From Gnetum montanum (Eukaryota > Streptophyta > Gnetopsida > Gnetales > Gnetaceae), in contig MNCI01013895.1 of assembly GCA_015680685.1 (NCBI GenBank), positions 109,383 to 173,382 on the forward strand: 64,000 nt of DNA, read 5' to 3'. Of the stretch, positions 45,000 to 57,350 are shown piece by piece. Numbering within the stretch: the first letter of the stretch is position 1; each line of letters opens with the position of its first letter. The translations under genes and the position numbers were made by a program. Under the pieces are notes generated by a model. It saw only the letters and a program-made list of their open reading frames with translations. It did not search any database and was not told the DNA's origin.

Positions 45000-46419
45000 C
45001 TTCTATGGGAGAGCCCTTGCCTTGATCCAATGAGTTATAGTTTAAGTGAGCATGATAGTTCTAACATTTGAACTTGATGAAGTCAGAAGCTTGCTATGTT
45101 GAGAAGGACTTGATGTAGATGGGATGGAATTAGATGTGTTTCCCATCTGCTGAGTGCTTTCTAGACTTGTTTTAAAGAATTTTCATTTCCTAGGTTGAGA
45201 ATTGTAGGTAACCATCCCCTCATGCATATTAACTACCCTTGTAGCACTTTTCTGTTGGGGTTGTGATGGTAATTCCCCTTGCATAATAGGAGGTGGCACT
45301 GGTGAAAAAGGATTTATGTGCTGATTAGAATGACTAGTTATTTGTGGATGTACATATGAGTTAGGATTAATCCTTGGCAACATTAATATGTGGTATTTTT
45401 TTGGATGGTATTTTAGGGTCTAAACAAATGCATTACTAAGTGATAATAGACATTAGATGAAATATCCATACAAATCTAGCTATCTGTATGGACATTGTTG
45501 ATGAGGTGCTGGCATAGCCCATGATTAAGGTTGTTGCCATTGCTAATAATAGTGCTCCTATGACTATGACAAAGCTCCACTATGATAATACATTGGTTTA
45601 AGGTTCTATCAGTAGTTACCTTGAGGATAAGGTAACCATTTGGATTTGTCTTTTAACAAATTTAGGATTAAGTGCATATGCCCCCATCTCTTGTAGATGT
45701 GCCATGAGTAGACAGCATCCCTTAGGATGTTCATACTAACACATAGTGCAACCTTTCTCATCTGTGAAGCTGGTATCTGAGCACTTAGATAATGAAGCAA
45801 CTTTGCCTTTTCATCTAGGTTCTTTCTTCTNGAAGCTGGTATCTGAGCACTTAGATAATGAAGCAACTTTGCCTTTTCATCTAGGTTCTTTCTTCTTTCT
45901 TTTATCTTTTACTTTTTCAAAGGCTTTCTTAGTTCTTTCCTCCACTATCTTTAATGTAATTGTAAATTTTTCATCTACAAAATCCCACATTTTCTCTACT
46001 TTGGTTACAATATCACTTATAGATTTATGGATTGGTAGAGTCTTTTTCTGGATAGCCTAATCCAAGGTTTCCTCCTCTTATGTATTGCAGACTTATGCAC
46101 CTCTCTTTCAAATTAATGGATCTTTATTATACTCTTTAGATTTTTATTATTCTTATCTCACCTTCTTCTTTTGTTACTTGATCAATTAGTCTTTGAATGC
46201 AATGGGTAGTCATTTCTGATAATCTTCCTTAGGTGTAAACCCCAAGGGTCTCTCTGGTTTTTCTTTGCAACCCATCTATAATGTGCCTAAGCTATTCCCT
46301 TGGTGAAAATTCGTGGCCTAGGCATCTATGTAATAATGAATATTATCTACCTATTACTACATCAAGGGTCTCATGAGTCCCTTACTTCCATCCCTAGATT
46401 TGTCATCTTAAATTTTATG
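45000..46419 (-). pseudogene. gag C-terminal part of element E
   Basis: Contains a coiled segment 'TKVEKMWDFVDEKFTI' (near 45990), a decayed knuckle region with 'CYEHPKGCC' in another frame (near 45735), and a Pro/Gln/His tail (45383-45183: 'INPFSPVPPPIMQGELPSQP'), matching B gag 'PAPTMQGELPPQP'. A contig-end duplication (45766-45896) adds a false repeat. The N-terminal part is across A3. Confidence 0.7.
45766..45896. other. Unmerged contig-end duplication around a single N
   Basis: The 65 bases before the N at 45831 are repeated exactly after it. This is an artefact; one copy should be removed when reading E gag. Confidence 0.9.
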
Positions 46420-46424
46420 CCTAT

Positions 46425-47312
46425 TGATGAATCCTGGTTTGCCAGGCCCCAATATCGGATGCATAATATCAAGTACAAGATATCAGGTACCTGATATCTC
46501 AGCCTGGATATGATATCATATACAAGATATCATGATTCTTGTGTTGGCCTATAAATATAGCACTTAGGCGCATGGGGAGGGATCTTTGGCCGGTAAGTCT
46601 TAGGGTTGAGACTTTTGTTAATTTTTAGCTAATTTTCAATTCCTTTTCTCAAGTTCATGCTTGTAGTGTGATGCTTATAATTGTATGAAACCTTTGTTCT
46701 AGTGTGATGTACTTGGACATGCACACAATCAGCAATAAAGATTATGATTACTCCATCATTGTAGCATTTACTTAGTTTTAATTGTTTAATTATTATTTAT
46801 TATTTATTATTTATTATTTTCTTAGTTAATATTTATTTTATTTTCATTTACTATTTTTATCGTTAAATGCAAAATGAGAACGTCTTAATTACAAACATTT
46901 AAGTGTAACTACTTGGTACCCCAGTAGTGTATCTAGTAGTGCTTCAAGTAATGTGCGTTTGGTAATCCCAAAAGTAATACATGAAATCCAAGATGCATAT
47001 GAATGATTAAGGATGGATACTCATCGCACTTAGGCTAGTTTAGATTTTATTTTTCATTGTTTATTAGTTTAATCAAGATTATTTTCCATTGTCTCTAGGA
47101 TCAGCCTAGTGTTAGGAATCACATCATACACCTCACTCTAGACTAAACCATACATGACAAAGAAAATACTAGTCTAGGTGGGAAGACAGCAAACTACGAT
47201 CAACATATAACTATCTAGGTTTCACAACTAGTCCATCTACAAAGTTCAACCAGATTGGGTGTACACACTGGTATTTGTATGATAGAGCGTAGGGGTACCT
47301 CATCACTCATCA
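46425..47312 (+). repeat. 5' LTR of element A3
   Basis: TGATGAATCC...CTCATCA, with a GATATC cluster (46455-46535), TATA box near 46550 and polyadenylation-like 'caataaag' near 46734. It contains a short TTATTATTTA repeat near 46790-46820. Confidence 0.9.
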
Positions 47313-47332
47313 TTGATTCCATTGTCAAGGAC
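47313..47332 (+). promoter_or_regulatory. Primer-binding site of A3, decayed
   Basis: TTGATTCCATTGTCAAGGAC lies in the position of the tRNA-Asp-type site and is recognisable only by alignment to A1 and B. Confidence 0.6.
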
Positions 47333-47446
47333 AATGCTAGTTATCTAGATTAGTTATATCATACAAGATCATTGTAACAAAGTATTAACGATATATATTT
47401 TAGACAAAGAAATTAAATTCAATTAAGTCACACACAATTCACAATA

Positions 47447-49895
47447 ATGTCTCTTTCACAAGAAAACAATAACACAACATCTAGCGAGGCAATTCATTGA
47501 AGAACCAATGAAGAAGTTTGGGGTACTCAATCTTATGTAGGATTTTCATATGTTCATAGACATCCTGACAATGCTCAAGGACTTTTGTCATCCAACTTAG
47601 ACACCTCTAGTGAAGATAGGACATCCCTTAGAACGAAGGGGCCCATAAGGCCTAGGACCTTCTCAATGGGTAGCAAGAGTACATTAGTAGATGATTAGGA
47701 GACTTACAAAAGTTATGATGAGTTTTTTAGTTCCCTCTCTTTCTTTGCTCTTTCAACGTCGAGTTGTGACACGGATGACTATTTCTCAAGGGGTTGGTGT
47801 AGAAATAAAAATCAAACACACAAGCAAGATCAGGAATGCCAACATGAATAAAGAAAACATCACCCCAAGTCATAAACTCACAACCTACTTAGTGACAGTG
47901 AACCCCTACTAGCCACTAAGAGCCTAATGCATATAATAGAGGTTGTTCAAATATCCCACAAGCATCGTAGGGAAAGCTGTCTACCCAAGCTTTATTTAAA
48001 CAACTTTCCCAAGTTTTTAGGAGGTTATGATTTAGATTCGCAACATCATTTACAAGCCTTCTATGATGCCTGTGCATGGAAAAATATTGATAATGGGTGG
48101 CAAGAACTTAAGCTCTTTCCTATGACACTTGTTGACCAAGAAAAAGTATGGTACAGGTCTTTAAAGCTGAAATCAATTTTCCATTGGCCGATAATGGTAA
48201 ATCTCTTCAATGAAAGATATCAAACCTATGCAAGAGTGTCAACCTTAAGGAGACAAATCCAAGAGTGGAAACAAGGGTAACATGAACCCTTGGACATGTC
48301 CTTAGAAAGATATTACTCTTTGTTAAACAAATGCCTAGGCCATGGGTTCTCCAAGGAAAGGCTAGTGTATCACATCATGGATGGGCTCCGTAATGAAACA
48401 AGGGAGACCCTAGGAATGTATGCCCCAGGTCAACTATATGAACTATGAGCCCATCAATTCCAAGAGCTTATTAAATGGATAGAAAAAGAAGAAGGAGAAA
48501 TAGCTTATCAATTCCAAGTGGGAGAATGTTGAAAAATCTCAATAGGACCAAACTCTTGAAGTAACAAAGGTTCATAATCATAAAGACGATAAATCATCTC
48601 ACCTTGAGGAGGTGAAACTATTTCTACCTTTTCCAATACTAAAATCACTAGATGAAATCGAGGCAAAGGTCAACAAGATGATGGAGGGGTACATAAAAAA
48701 TGTAGAGAATATGTAGACATTACTAGAGGGAGACCCATGCTAGATAACCTTGACAACCAAAATAAACAAAGGATACCAAACCTAGAAATAGGACAAAACA
48801 CCATTTGACAATCGGGAAGAAGGGCTAAAGAGAATGAGGATAGGGGCTCAACCACAAAACATAAGTATCAATGTGATGTTTTCCTGTACGATCACCCAAG
48901 ATGTCAATGCCCAATCTTGTCACATCTACATGAGCATTGGGAAAGAATGTTACATCCAAATTACAGAAGTACATGGTTGGGTGCATCCCTATCCAACAAA
49001 TTTATGGAAAATTTCGCAACTCATCATACTATCCATGGGTAAATTCTTATCAACCTGAGTACTATGCTCAACCACTGTGGCAAAACCCCTAGTCGTGGGG
49101 GAGGCTATCGCCAAACTGGCAACACCCTTTGTATCACTCGAAACCAAGCACTTATTATGTTCAATGCCCTATTTCTCCAACTAGATTGACATCCTCTATT
49201 TCACCTCATTGTTATCATTCTCCCAAGTATCATCAACCCATGTCCTCTCCTATGGAATCATCACCTCATGTTACTTATACTTCTCCTTACTCCTAATATT
49301 CTCATCCTTCACCTCCTCCTACATCGCCACCAATAGTACTAGAAGGTTTTGCACCACAGCATCAACCCATGAACATTACTTGTGTTGTCACTATCAATGG
49401 TAGTGGGGATCCTCCACAACATCGGAAGTGTCCTTTTTTAGGCATGGCCATAGAAAGAGATAGCATAGTTTTGAACCCACCACACCTACCAACTTAGCAC
49501 AAGTCCAGCACTGTGATGCACCTTCCTCTTTGAACTTAACGCTTGCTATTACCTTATCTGGGTGACCAATTAACACTCCAATAACCACGTGGCCCAATGA
49601 ATATGACAATGTGAAGAGACATATCAATCCTTGCATACCATCTTACAATCACAGGTGTCATAGTGGGTCAACTCCTTATCACATGACCACATCTTATAAT
49701 CTACCTCACTATGCTTACTTTAATCAAGTTTGTGAATCTCAGTTTGGGTACATTCCTGCCACCATACCAAAAGACACCCAGTGGTTTGGATATGACCAAA
49801 CTCCAATAGTTCCAATATGCATGGATCCAAATTTTCCATTTATTAATTCTTGCCATGATCCAAGGTTCGATCATGGGGGACACCCCCCATTCTAA
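47447..49895 (+). pseudogene. gag of element A3
   Basis: The ATG at 47447 (MSLSQENNNTTSSE) starts the frame. 47927-48280 is open for 117 codons ('LPKLYLNNFPKFLGGYD', 'QHHLQAFYDACAWKNIDNGW', 'LFNERYQTYARVSTLRRQIQ'). Later come 'ETRETLGMYAPGQLYEL', a decayed knuckle ('CDVFLYDHPRCQC', second Cys lost) near 48870, a Pro/Ser tail, and the conserved ending 'MDPNFPFINSCHD..FDHGG' (49611-49895 frame). Several stops and frameshifts. Confidence 0.8.
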
Positions 49896-51363
49896 CAAGT
49901 AGATTTAGTAAATGTTTTTCTTCTTCTTTGGTTTTACCATTTTTTGTTTTTTGATTTTTCATTCTCTAATTTTTCATCTTTCAATTTATCATTTTATCTT
50001 TTTGAGGGTGATCTCATTTGTGAATAAAATACTCATGTGACATGTCAGTTGAGGTGTTATTCCATGTTATTGAGTCATAAGGGACTAATTATTTGGATAG
50101 TGGGCCCACAACATCCACCCACCCATTCTATTAATAAGAGGTTCTACTCTAGGTATGATGATATTCTTATTTTCATTAAAACTTAAAGTAACTTTGTACT
50201 CAATATGCCTAGAGTGAAGAGTGATGAACTAAGAGGGAATGAAAAGGGTGTAACATTAAGGGGACTTATGGATTTTCTTTGGTGACATCCATAGGTGCTA
50301 TCATGCAGCTTAGTTGTACTAAGATCCTTGTGGATCTAATGAAAAATAGGAGTAAGAGTTGTAATAAGACACTCAATAAAGGAATTCAATGCTATCCTGG
50401 GGGTTCCACTAGAAAGACATGCACCCATGCCTAAAGGTTGGCAGCTTCTTCAGATTACTTTTGGAAAAGATAAAGTGCAAAAAGCAACCAAAAGAAGAAA
50501 AAGACAAGAAAAAAAAATAGAAAAGAGAAAAAGAAAAGTAAGGAAAAAATAATAAGAAATGAAGTGAAAAATAAAAGATCAAGAAAAACATGCCATAAAA
50601 AAATTTGAATCACTCCTTCCTTGCGCAAAATGTTAAGTGATCGTATGCCTTACTATCATGATGCTCTTCTGGTTGTCTATCATTGGGATGAAATAATGCA
50701 ATGTCACTGATCAGAGGTATGGACTTGATTTTGATCTTGGAGCGAAAGGCTAATGGTACTTTAATCACACACAACACTTAGAATTCATTGTGCCCAAGGT
50801 AAGTTACCTCACACCTTGATCTCTGCAATCCCTTCTTTAATTCATCTCATCTCACTGTCCAAGTGCTTATAACTTGTGTCTTTTGTGGCATAGAATTCAT
50901 ACCTCATAACGATGATGCTTAACATGTGTGTGTTTTGTTGCATAGGTGCAGGTTGAATTTAACCCTTCTAGTTCCTACAAACATTTTAAGGTGTGGTTAC
51001 ATAAGAGCATTATTGGTTGGAACCTGCTTTAGGGAGGATCCACTTGTGTAACTTTTGTAATTTGTACTTATTGCACACCACCACATCATTTTATACCCTC
51101 TGAGTACTTCCTTGCCAAATCTATTTTTTCCTTTGTGATCATTTTATTAAACATTCCTCAGAACTATTACATGTCCTTTTATTTTTCACCTAAAAAAATC
51201 AAGTCTGACATTAAAATTTTAGGACAACTTTCTTGAAAAATATCTAACTCTAGAATCACACTAAACAATGAATTAAACATTTATTAAAGGCAACGAGTAA
51301 GGTATAAGATAACCAAATTTCTTTAAGCAACCTTACTAACAATCATTCCTTGTGTGATTATAG
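49896..51363 (+). other. Non-coding region of element A3
   Basis: T-rich tract (49910-50000), sequence shared with E (50060-50440), an A-rich stretch (50450-50600), the post-coding block ('ggttggaacctgctttaggg', near 51015) and a splice-acceptor-like 'tgtgtgattatag' ending at 51363. Confidence 0.6.
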
Positions 51364-51801
51364 ATGGCCTCTAAAAGAGGACAACAAGGAGGACCTTTTG
51401 AAGGTGCAACTAAACACCCAAGAGGAGGCAAGGGCCAAGGACCTCATGTAGAACATGTAGAGTAGGAGGCACAATCATTTAATATTCATTAAGAAACTCC
51501 TGTCACTGCACAATCTGGCCAAGAAAAAGGTGGAGAGGTTAGGGCCAAAGCCTATGAAGAGGAACAATAACTATTTGCGGCATGGTACATCAAAGCTAAT
51601 CAAATGTTCCCACAACTACCATGTTTGTGAGAAGTACCAACTCCATCAAATAGTGGAACATCAGCATGGACGACTCATGATCCTCAGACAAAAGAGGAAA
51701 AACTTCAAGTGCTTCTTCAATGGTACCAATCTCAGAAGCTTGGAGCACAGGACAAAGGAAAGGCATCCATGGAGGAGCCACGACCACGGGGAACCACATG
51801 A
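51364..51801 (+). pseudogene. Accessory ORF of element A3, internally deleted
   Basis: Starts ATGGCCTCTAAAAGAGG (MASKRGQQGGPFEGATKHP) right after an AG. It agrees with A1 for ~60 codons, then jumps to sequence equivalent to A1 38795-39055; about 2.4 kb of the coiled-coil part is missing. It ends near 'GTT' before TGA (51799-51801). It confirms the start and end of the accessory ORF. Confidence 0.65.
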
Positions 51802-51962
51802 GTTCCACAAGTTTTGTATTTTGTGTCTATGTCCAAATTTTGTTCAATCTCACACTGTGGCATGAAACAGTCCATTGTCATTCAATAGTCCCATATCTAT
51901 CCAATATTTGTAATTGAATGAACTTGTTCCTCACTTTTTTTAACTCAAGGAAAATTTTTTAT

Positions 51963-51977
51963 TTAGTCGTGGGGGTA
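51963..51977 (+). promoter_or_regulatory. Polypurine tract of element A3
   Basis: 'ttagtcgtgggggta' directly before the LTR start TGATGAATTG. Confidence 0.75.
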
Positions 51978-52859
51978 TGATGAATTGTGGTTTACCAAGC
52001 CCCAATATCGGGTGCATGATATCAAGTACAAGATATCGGGTACTCAATATCTTAGCCTAGATACGATATCATATACATGATATCGTGATTCCTGTGTTGA
52101 CCTATAAGTATAGCACTTAGGTGCACAGGGAGGGGTCTTTGGCTGGTAAGTCTTAGGGTTGAGTCCTTTTGTTAATTTTTAGTTAATTTTTAGTTCCTTT
52201 TCCCAAGTGCATGCCTGCAGTGTGATGCTTGTAATTGTACGGAACCTTTGTTTGAGTGTGACATACTTGGACATGCACACAATTGGCAATAAAGATTGAG
52301 ATTACTCCATCATTGTAGCATTCACTTAGTTTTTAATTATTAATAATTAATTATTATTTATTGTTTTCTTAGTTAATATTTCTTTTATCATCATTTACTA
52401 TTTTTTTCATTAAATGCAAAATGAGTACATCTTAATCACGAACATTTAAGTGTGACTACTTAGTATCCCAATAGCATATCTAGTAGTGCTTCGATTAGTG
52501 TGCGCTTAGTAATCCCAAAAGTAGTACATGAAATCCAAGATGCGTATGGATGATTAAGGATAGATTCTCATCGCACTTAGCCTAGTTTAGATTTTATTTT
52601 TTATTTTTTATTAGTTTAATCAAGATTATTTTCCATTGTCTCTAGGAGTAGCCTAGTGTTAGGAATCACATCATACAGCTCACTTTGGACTAAACCATAC
52701 ATGACAATGCAAATAGTAGTCCAAGTGGGAAGACAACAAACTATGATCAATGTATAACTGTATATGTGCCATAACTAGTTCATCTGTGGAGTTCGACCGG
52801 ATTGCATGTACATGCTTGTATTCATATGGTTGAGCATATAGATACCTTGCTACTCATCA
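51978..52859 (+). repeat. 3' LTR of element A3
   Basis: Collinear with the 5' LTR (882 against 888 bp), ending CTCATCA. Its GATATC cluster is at 52005-52090; the TATA box is changed to 'ctataagtatagc'. Confidence 0.9.
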
Positions 52860-52864
52860 CCTGT

Positions 52865-54055
52865 GAATAGGTTTGATATTTCTCATTAAAGAGCTCAAGC
52901 ATGGTACTCTAGAATTTGATGGATTTAGGTTCCAATGACTTGTACCAACCTTCTGCCTCCTTCACAAGTGTTCTAGAAAATAGCTTTAACTTTTGCCAAT
53001 TAATTTCTATGTTTTGTAGGGCACAAGCATCATGGAAATGTTGAAGGTGATGCTGTGGATTAGTATTGTAGCCACATTCAAATCTTAACATAGTATTCAT
53101 GTCTAACTATTTGATTTAGCTATTCCTCACATGCCTAGTTTGTATATGGATGGCTTCCTAGATGTTTATCATGCTTTGAGTTATCATAAGGGGTTCATCA
53201 TTGTGGTCAGGTTCATATGCTTTGTTGTAGCAGTGACTAGTTCTGTGCTCATACCTTTCTTGATCCTTTCTTTTGTTCCTTCCTCTCTTTCATTCATGTT
53301 CTTCATCTTCTATATCAAAGTGCCTTAAATATTGGTCATGATGACCATGATTCCTCCTTTTATTCCTATCATAGTCCTTGTACTTGTGTCATCTTCTATC
53401 AAAGTCCTCTAATAATTGTGATGAGGAAGATGAGGTAGCAGGAGAATGATGTCAGCTTGTTGTCCTTTTATGACTCTTGTATGCTTCTTTGTAGGATTTG
53501 GTAAGAACCCTTGGCCTTATGTGTCTTTGCTAGAGTGAAATGAAGTTGGACTTTGATAGGTTCCTCAAGTCTAATGATAGGCATTTTTTAAGGCTCCTCA
53601 TGATTTTGGTAGAATTTTCTTGAAATAAATGCATCAGCATTAAGTTCTTCTAAGACAACAATAGTGTTCACCTACTTCCCTTTTCTGTGTACATGTTTGA
53701 TCTTCATGTCAACATCTCTTCTCATCTGCTCCTTTGTGGGTTCATAGGGTCTTGTCATGTGCTAAGTCATATGATACCCAACCTAGATTTGGTCCAAGTG
53801 CATTCCCCTTAAGGTAGTTTGGAGCATGTTAAGTGTTGCACATTTTGGAGGTAGGACTATTCTACCTTGCATGTCCCTCGATCTCATTTGATTATCCTAA
53901 TGGAATATGAAAGTGAAGTCTAGATGGTAAGGATTAGTGTGAGCATAAATGATTCTTGTTTGCATTAGCATCCCACATTCTTCTTTGTCAATGATTTCAT
54001 CATTGCTTCTTCTTATCTCCTTAACAAGTGATGGTTGATCTTTGTTTGAAGCCAT
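52865..54055 (-). pseudogene. gag N-terminal part of element E
   Basis: The start at 54055 on the - strand reads MASNKDQPSLVKEI, then 'YHLDFTFIFHQDNQMRSRD' and 'GRIVLPP', clearly homologous to the start of B gag (18191 on: 'YILDYTFILHQDEQLRWRD', 'GNIVLPP'). Near 53100-52909 is an open 63-codon piece: 'RFECGYNTNPQHHLQHFHDA'. A3 interrupts the frame at 52864; it resumes at 46419. Confidence 0.75.
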
Positions 54056-54171
54056 ATTATATATATTTTTGACATTATGTTTTAAGTGTGCTTTTCTTAT
54101 GGTTATAATGTTTGACTTTGTGTTTCAAATACAAAAAACTCTAAGAAATCAATTACTAAACATACATTGAC

Positions 54172-54193
54172 TTGTTTCCAACAACAACACCAA
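54172..54193 (-). promoter_or_regulatory. Primer-binding site of element E
   Basis: The - strand reads TTGGTGTTGTTGTTGGAAAC directly inside the LTR end CTCATCA: the tRNA-Asp-type TGGCGCCGTTGCCGGGGA with C-to-T and G-to-A decay. Confidence 0.65.
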
Positions 54194-55096
54194 TGATGAG
54201 TGATGGAGTAATCCAACACCCAATCATATGAGATACGAGTGTTCATGCATAGTCCAATTGAATTCCATGAATAAAGCAATGTGATTATGCTAGTAATTGG
54301 TTTAAAGTTTATGATCATTATCTTCCTAAGTGAAGCTAGTATAATCAATGTGTATGGTTTAGCTCACAAGGAGGCATATGATATGTTGATGTTGTAGGGT
54401 CATTCTCCTAGTATTCATTATAAAAGTGAAAATAATTCTAATTCTAAGTTTAACTAAAGTGATATAGGAATCTAATCTAGCCTACACGATGAGCATCTAG
54501 TCTTGACCTTCCATTCACACCTTGGACTTCATGCAAATACTATTAGAATTACTAAGTACTTCACTACTAGGTGTACCAAGTGATAGTATTGTTGGGTTAC
54601 CAAGTAATCACACTTAAGTGTTCAAGATCATTAATACTAATTCTGCTTAATAATAGTAAGAGTAAAGTTCATGTGAAAGTAAACAGTAACTAAGGAAATA
54701 GTAAACATTATACTAAGTCAAAATGGTAAACATTAGTCTAAGTAAATAGTAAAGAGATCTAAGTGATGCTGCAATGATGCAAAGTAATCTCGATCTTTAT
54801 TTCTAATCATGAAACATGTCCAAGTACATTCCACTTGAATAAAGACTTCATTTAATCACTTAACATCATACTATGGGCATACATTGCTAAGTGCTAACAA
54901 CTAAAATCAAGAAAACAAGCTAACAAAATTTTGCTAAGTTGAAATGAAAATTGTTGTTGGGCCATGTGCCTAAGTGTTGTAGCTTGTGCCTTGATATCGG
55001 GGATTCGATATCTAATGCCTGATATCGTAGTAGCCTTACCAAAATCCAATTTATCAAAACTATTTGGATATTTTGTTTAATTCTTTAAATTCATCA
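54194..55096 (-). repeat. 5' LTR of element E
   Basis: Plus-strand ends TGATGAGTG...AATTCATCA. It contains 'gatatcggggattcgatatc' and 'gatatcg' near 54993-55028, and U5/R sequence alignable to A and B ('ctaagtcaaaatgg', 'gcaatgatgcaaagtaatctcgatc' near 54780). I see no clear TATA box. Confidence 0.7.
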
Positions 55097-55160
55097 TATT
55101 CATAAAATCCCTAAGGATTTAACCTTTGCTTTGATACTAATTGATAAAGTGCTGACAAAA
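55097..55160 (-). mobile_element. Ty1/copia scar: initiator-Met primer site and LTR edge
   Basis: The - strand reads CTTTATCAATTAGTATCAAA and then gcaaaggtt; the hallmark TGGTATCAGAGC site is present with few changes, next to an LTR ending TTTATCA. The copia LTR would run right from 55141. Only ~45 bp of interior remains, because E begins at 55096. The far LTR end was not found. Confidence 0.6.
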
Positions 55161-56457
55161 AAAGTAGGTTGAATTTTGAAGGTTTGGATATTAAAACTTA
55201 AGAAATTAATGAAATTTGATAGATTGCAACCTCACAACAATTACATAGGATTGAGTTATTTCAAAAAAATTTATTTTTTGAGGCATTTTGTCTTTTTACA
55301 ATGGGTAACCTACTGAATTAGATGTCCCTCCAACAATTATTGCAAAATAAAAAGAACCCTAATATGAAAAAATTTATTTTTTTCTTATTTTGAAACTATG
55401 ATATCTTTATAATCTTGATGAGTTTAAGTGTAACATTAGGATTGTTGGAAAGCATATTTTCCATTATATTATTTAGAAAAATATTAGATCAATTGAAGTT
55501 TATTTAATACTTCAAATATGTCTTGAAATAGTATTTCTAAATAAAGTTGTTTAGCTTCTAGAATATAAATTATTATATGCAAGATGAATGTCTCTATGAT
55601 TTGAGAAAGTTATGAAGTAAAAACTTGATATGAAGCTCTTTTAACAATCCACCTTATTAAAATATTTACACTTTATTTGAGTTGATTTGATAGTTAAAAT
55701 TTGTCATATAAAAGTGACCTAGAATATGATTGTTCAATTTCCTCAAAAGTAATGAAGGTTGATGGCAAAAGTTTGATGAAATGATTGAATCCAAATATGA
55801 AATTAAAAATTCAACTATTTGGAGATAAGTTGTGATAAGAATGATAAATGAATAACGAATCTTGAATGGATTGATTATTGAAATAAGTATGATAAATAAT
55901 GATGATGTTGTTGAACAATATTTATGATAAAATTGTTGGTGAATTGTTAAATATAGGTTACTAATTATTAATGAATGAATCATGAATTTGATAAATTCAT
56001 GACACTTGATGATTTACCCATGAATTTATAGGCAACTAATGTGGCTAAGCACGGCTATGATGGATAGGGCTTCCCTAATAAATAAAGAGCTTTGGAAAAT
56101 GAAGAGACATGAGAGATTGAGGCTCAATTAATGTTACATCCATCAACTAATCTTTTTAATAATGTCTTTAAATAAAATTCCTTTCTAACTTTTTGACTTT
56201 TTTTACTTCTATGAAAGAGATAAATTTATAAGGCTTTGTTTCCTAAAATACATGCATTCTACAATATAGATTACCTTCAATCACTTTAAACTTTGGAAAA
56301 TGATGGTCATATCTTCTATTACGCTTGAAACTATAATGTGGACAATAAGTGTATGGTGAGAATGATAACTCACATACATACTAAAATCAATAGATATGTC
56401 CTAGTTTATACCCATAATTTAATTATTTCAAATTTTGATACATATTCCTCATTATTA

Positions 56458-56535
56458 GTCAATAATGAGGTGTTACTTTAGTAGTAAGAGTCTTGACTTG
56501 ATAACCCTAGGTCATAGGTTCAATTTCATGAGGCA
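56458..56535 (+). repeat. tRNA-derived SINE-like remnant
   Basis: 'ctttagtagtaagagtcttgacttgata...ggtcataggttcaatttc' has A-box-like and B-box-like parts ~35 bp apart, close to a tRNA-derived promoter layout. It is the clearest of the four such remnants. Confidence 0.45.
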
Positions 56536-57261
56536 ATATTGAGTTATAAAGTAGTTTATCTATATACTTATCATAGATATCTATTATTTTGTTGAGATAT
56601 ATAGGTATACCCTAAGATATATAGTCCAATTAAAACTTTATAACTCAACATTATCCACCATAACCAAACCCATGTCTTGGAATTTTTAAATCAAGAACCT
56701 TTTATTTTCTATTAAATATACATATCTATTAATTAGTTGGGAAAGCTTTTTTTTTCTCAAATTAATGAAATCCTAAAATGAATCCCCAAGAAATGATTTT
56801 AGTATGAAAAAAATCAAATCCATTATAAGTTCTCCCATAATAATTTCATTGATAATGTTTATATCTTGGCCTAGCATTATAATGATAATTATTTATTTTC
56901 CATGATAAAGTTCAACCAATACATGTCCATTATAAATTTTTTGAGAAAGTTTATCTAATGTGTTATAATGATGATAAATAATATTTCAAAATCCAACCAA
57001 TATATATCTATAATAATTCAACTAAAAAATTTTATATCTTAACCCAACATTATGTTGATAATTATTTATTTTCCATGACAAAGTTCAACAAGCTAGTAGT
57101 TGGCCTCTTGGCCAAAATAAAACAAATGGTAAAAGAAATTTTAAAACTTGACCATTAGATCCAAGAGGTCTTAATGAAGTAGATGTAAATAAAAAAAAAT
57201 ATAAGTTATCATTATCACTAAGGAACATTCAAGTAAACAAATTCTTATTAAAAATTCAAAT

Positions 57262-57350
57262 ATTAAGGACTATCATTTAGAATGATGATGAAGTGTTTGT
57301 TTCTCAAGTCCTAACTTCTAGTTTAAAGTTAAGCGCAAGCCCTTGAAAAG
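57262..57350 (+). repeat. SINE-like remnant, diverged
   Basis: 'agaatgatgatgaagtgtttgtttctcaagtc' resembles the heads at 1021 and 61345. The B box is not recognisable. Confidence 0.3.

Larger units (their letters stand above)
46425..52859 (+). mobile_element. Element A3: complete family A copy inside E gag
   Basis: LTRs 46425-47312 and 51978-52859, target duplication CCTAT (46420-46424) against CCTGT (52860-52864). Order: LTR, primer site, gag, non-coding region, short form of the coiled-coil ORF, purine tract, LTR. It has no protease or pol. It is the reference for reading the split A1. Its insertion in E shows that family A was active after E was in place. Confidence 0.9.
39798..55096 (-). 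mobile_element. Element E: autonomous-type gypsy with full pol
   Basis: On the - strand: 5' LTR (55096-54194), primer site, gag (54055 down to 45000, split by A3), protease, RT, RNase H, integrase (to about 41400), T-rich tract, conserved post-coding block, and a short piece of 3' LTR (39991-39798). Gag tail, protease, RT, RNase H and the integrase zinc finger share one frame from 45866 to 42225. It is the only element in the window with a complete pol order and the likely type of helper for A and B. No extra 3' ORF is seen. Many stops make it inactive. Confidence 0.85.
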
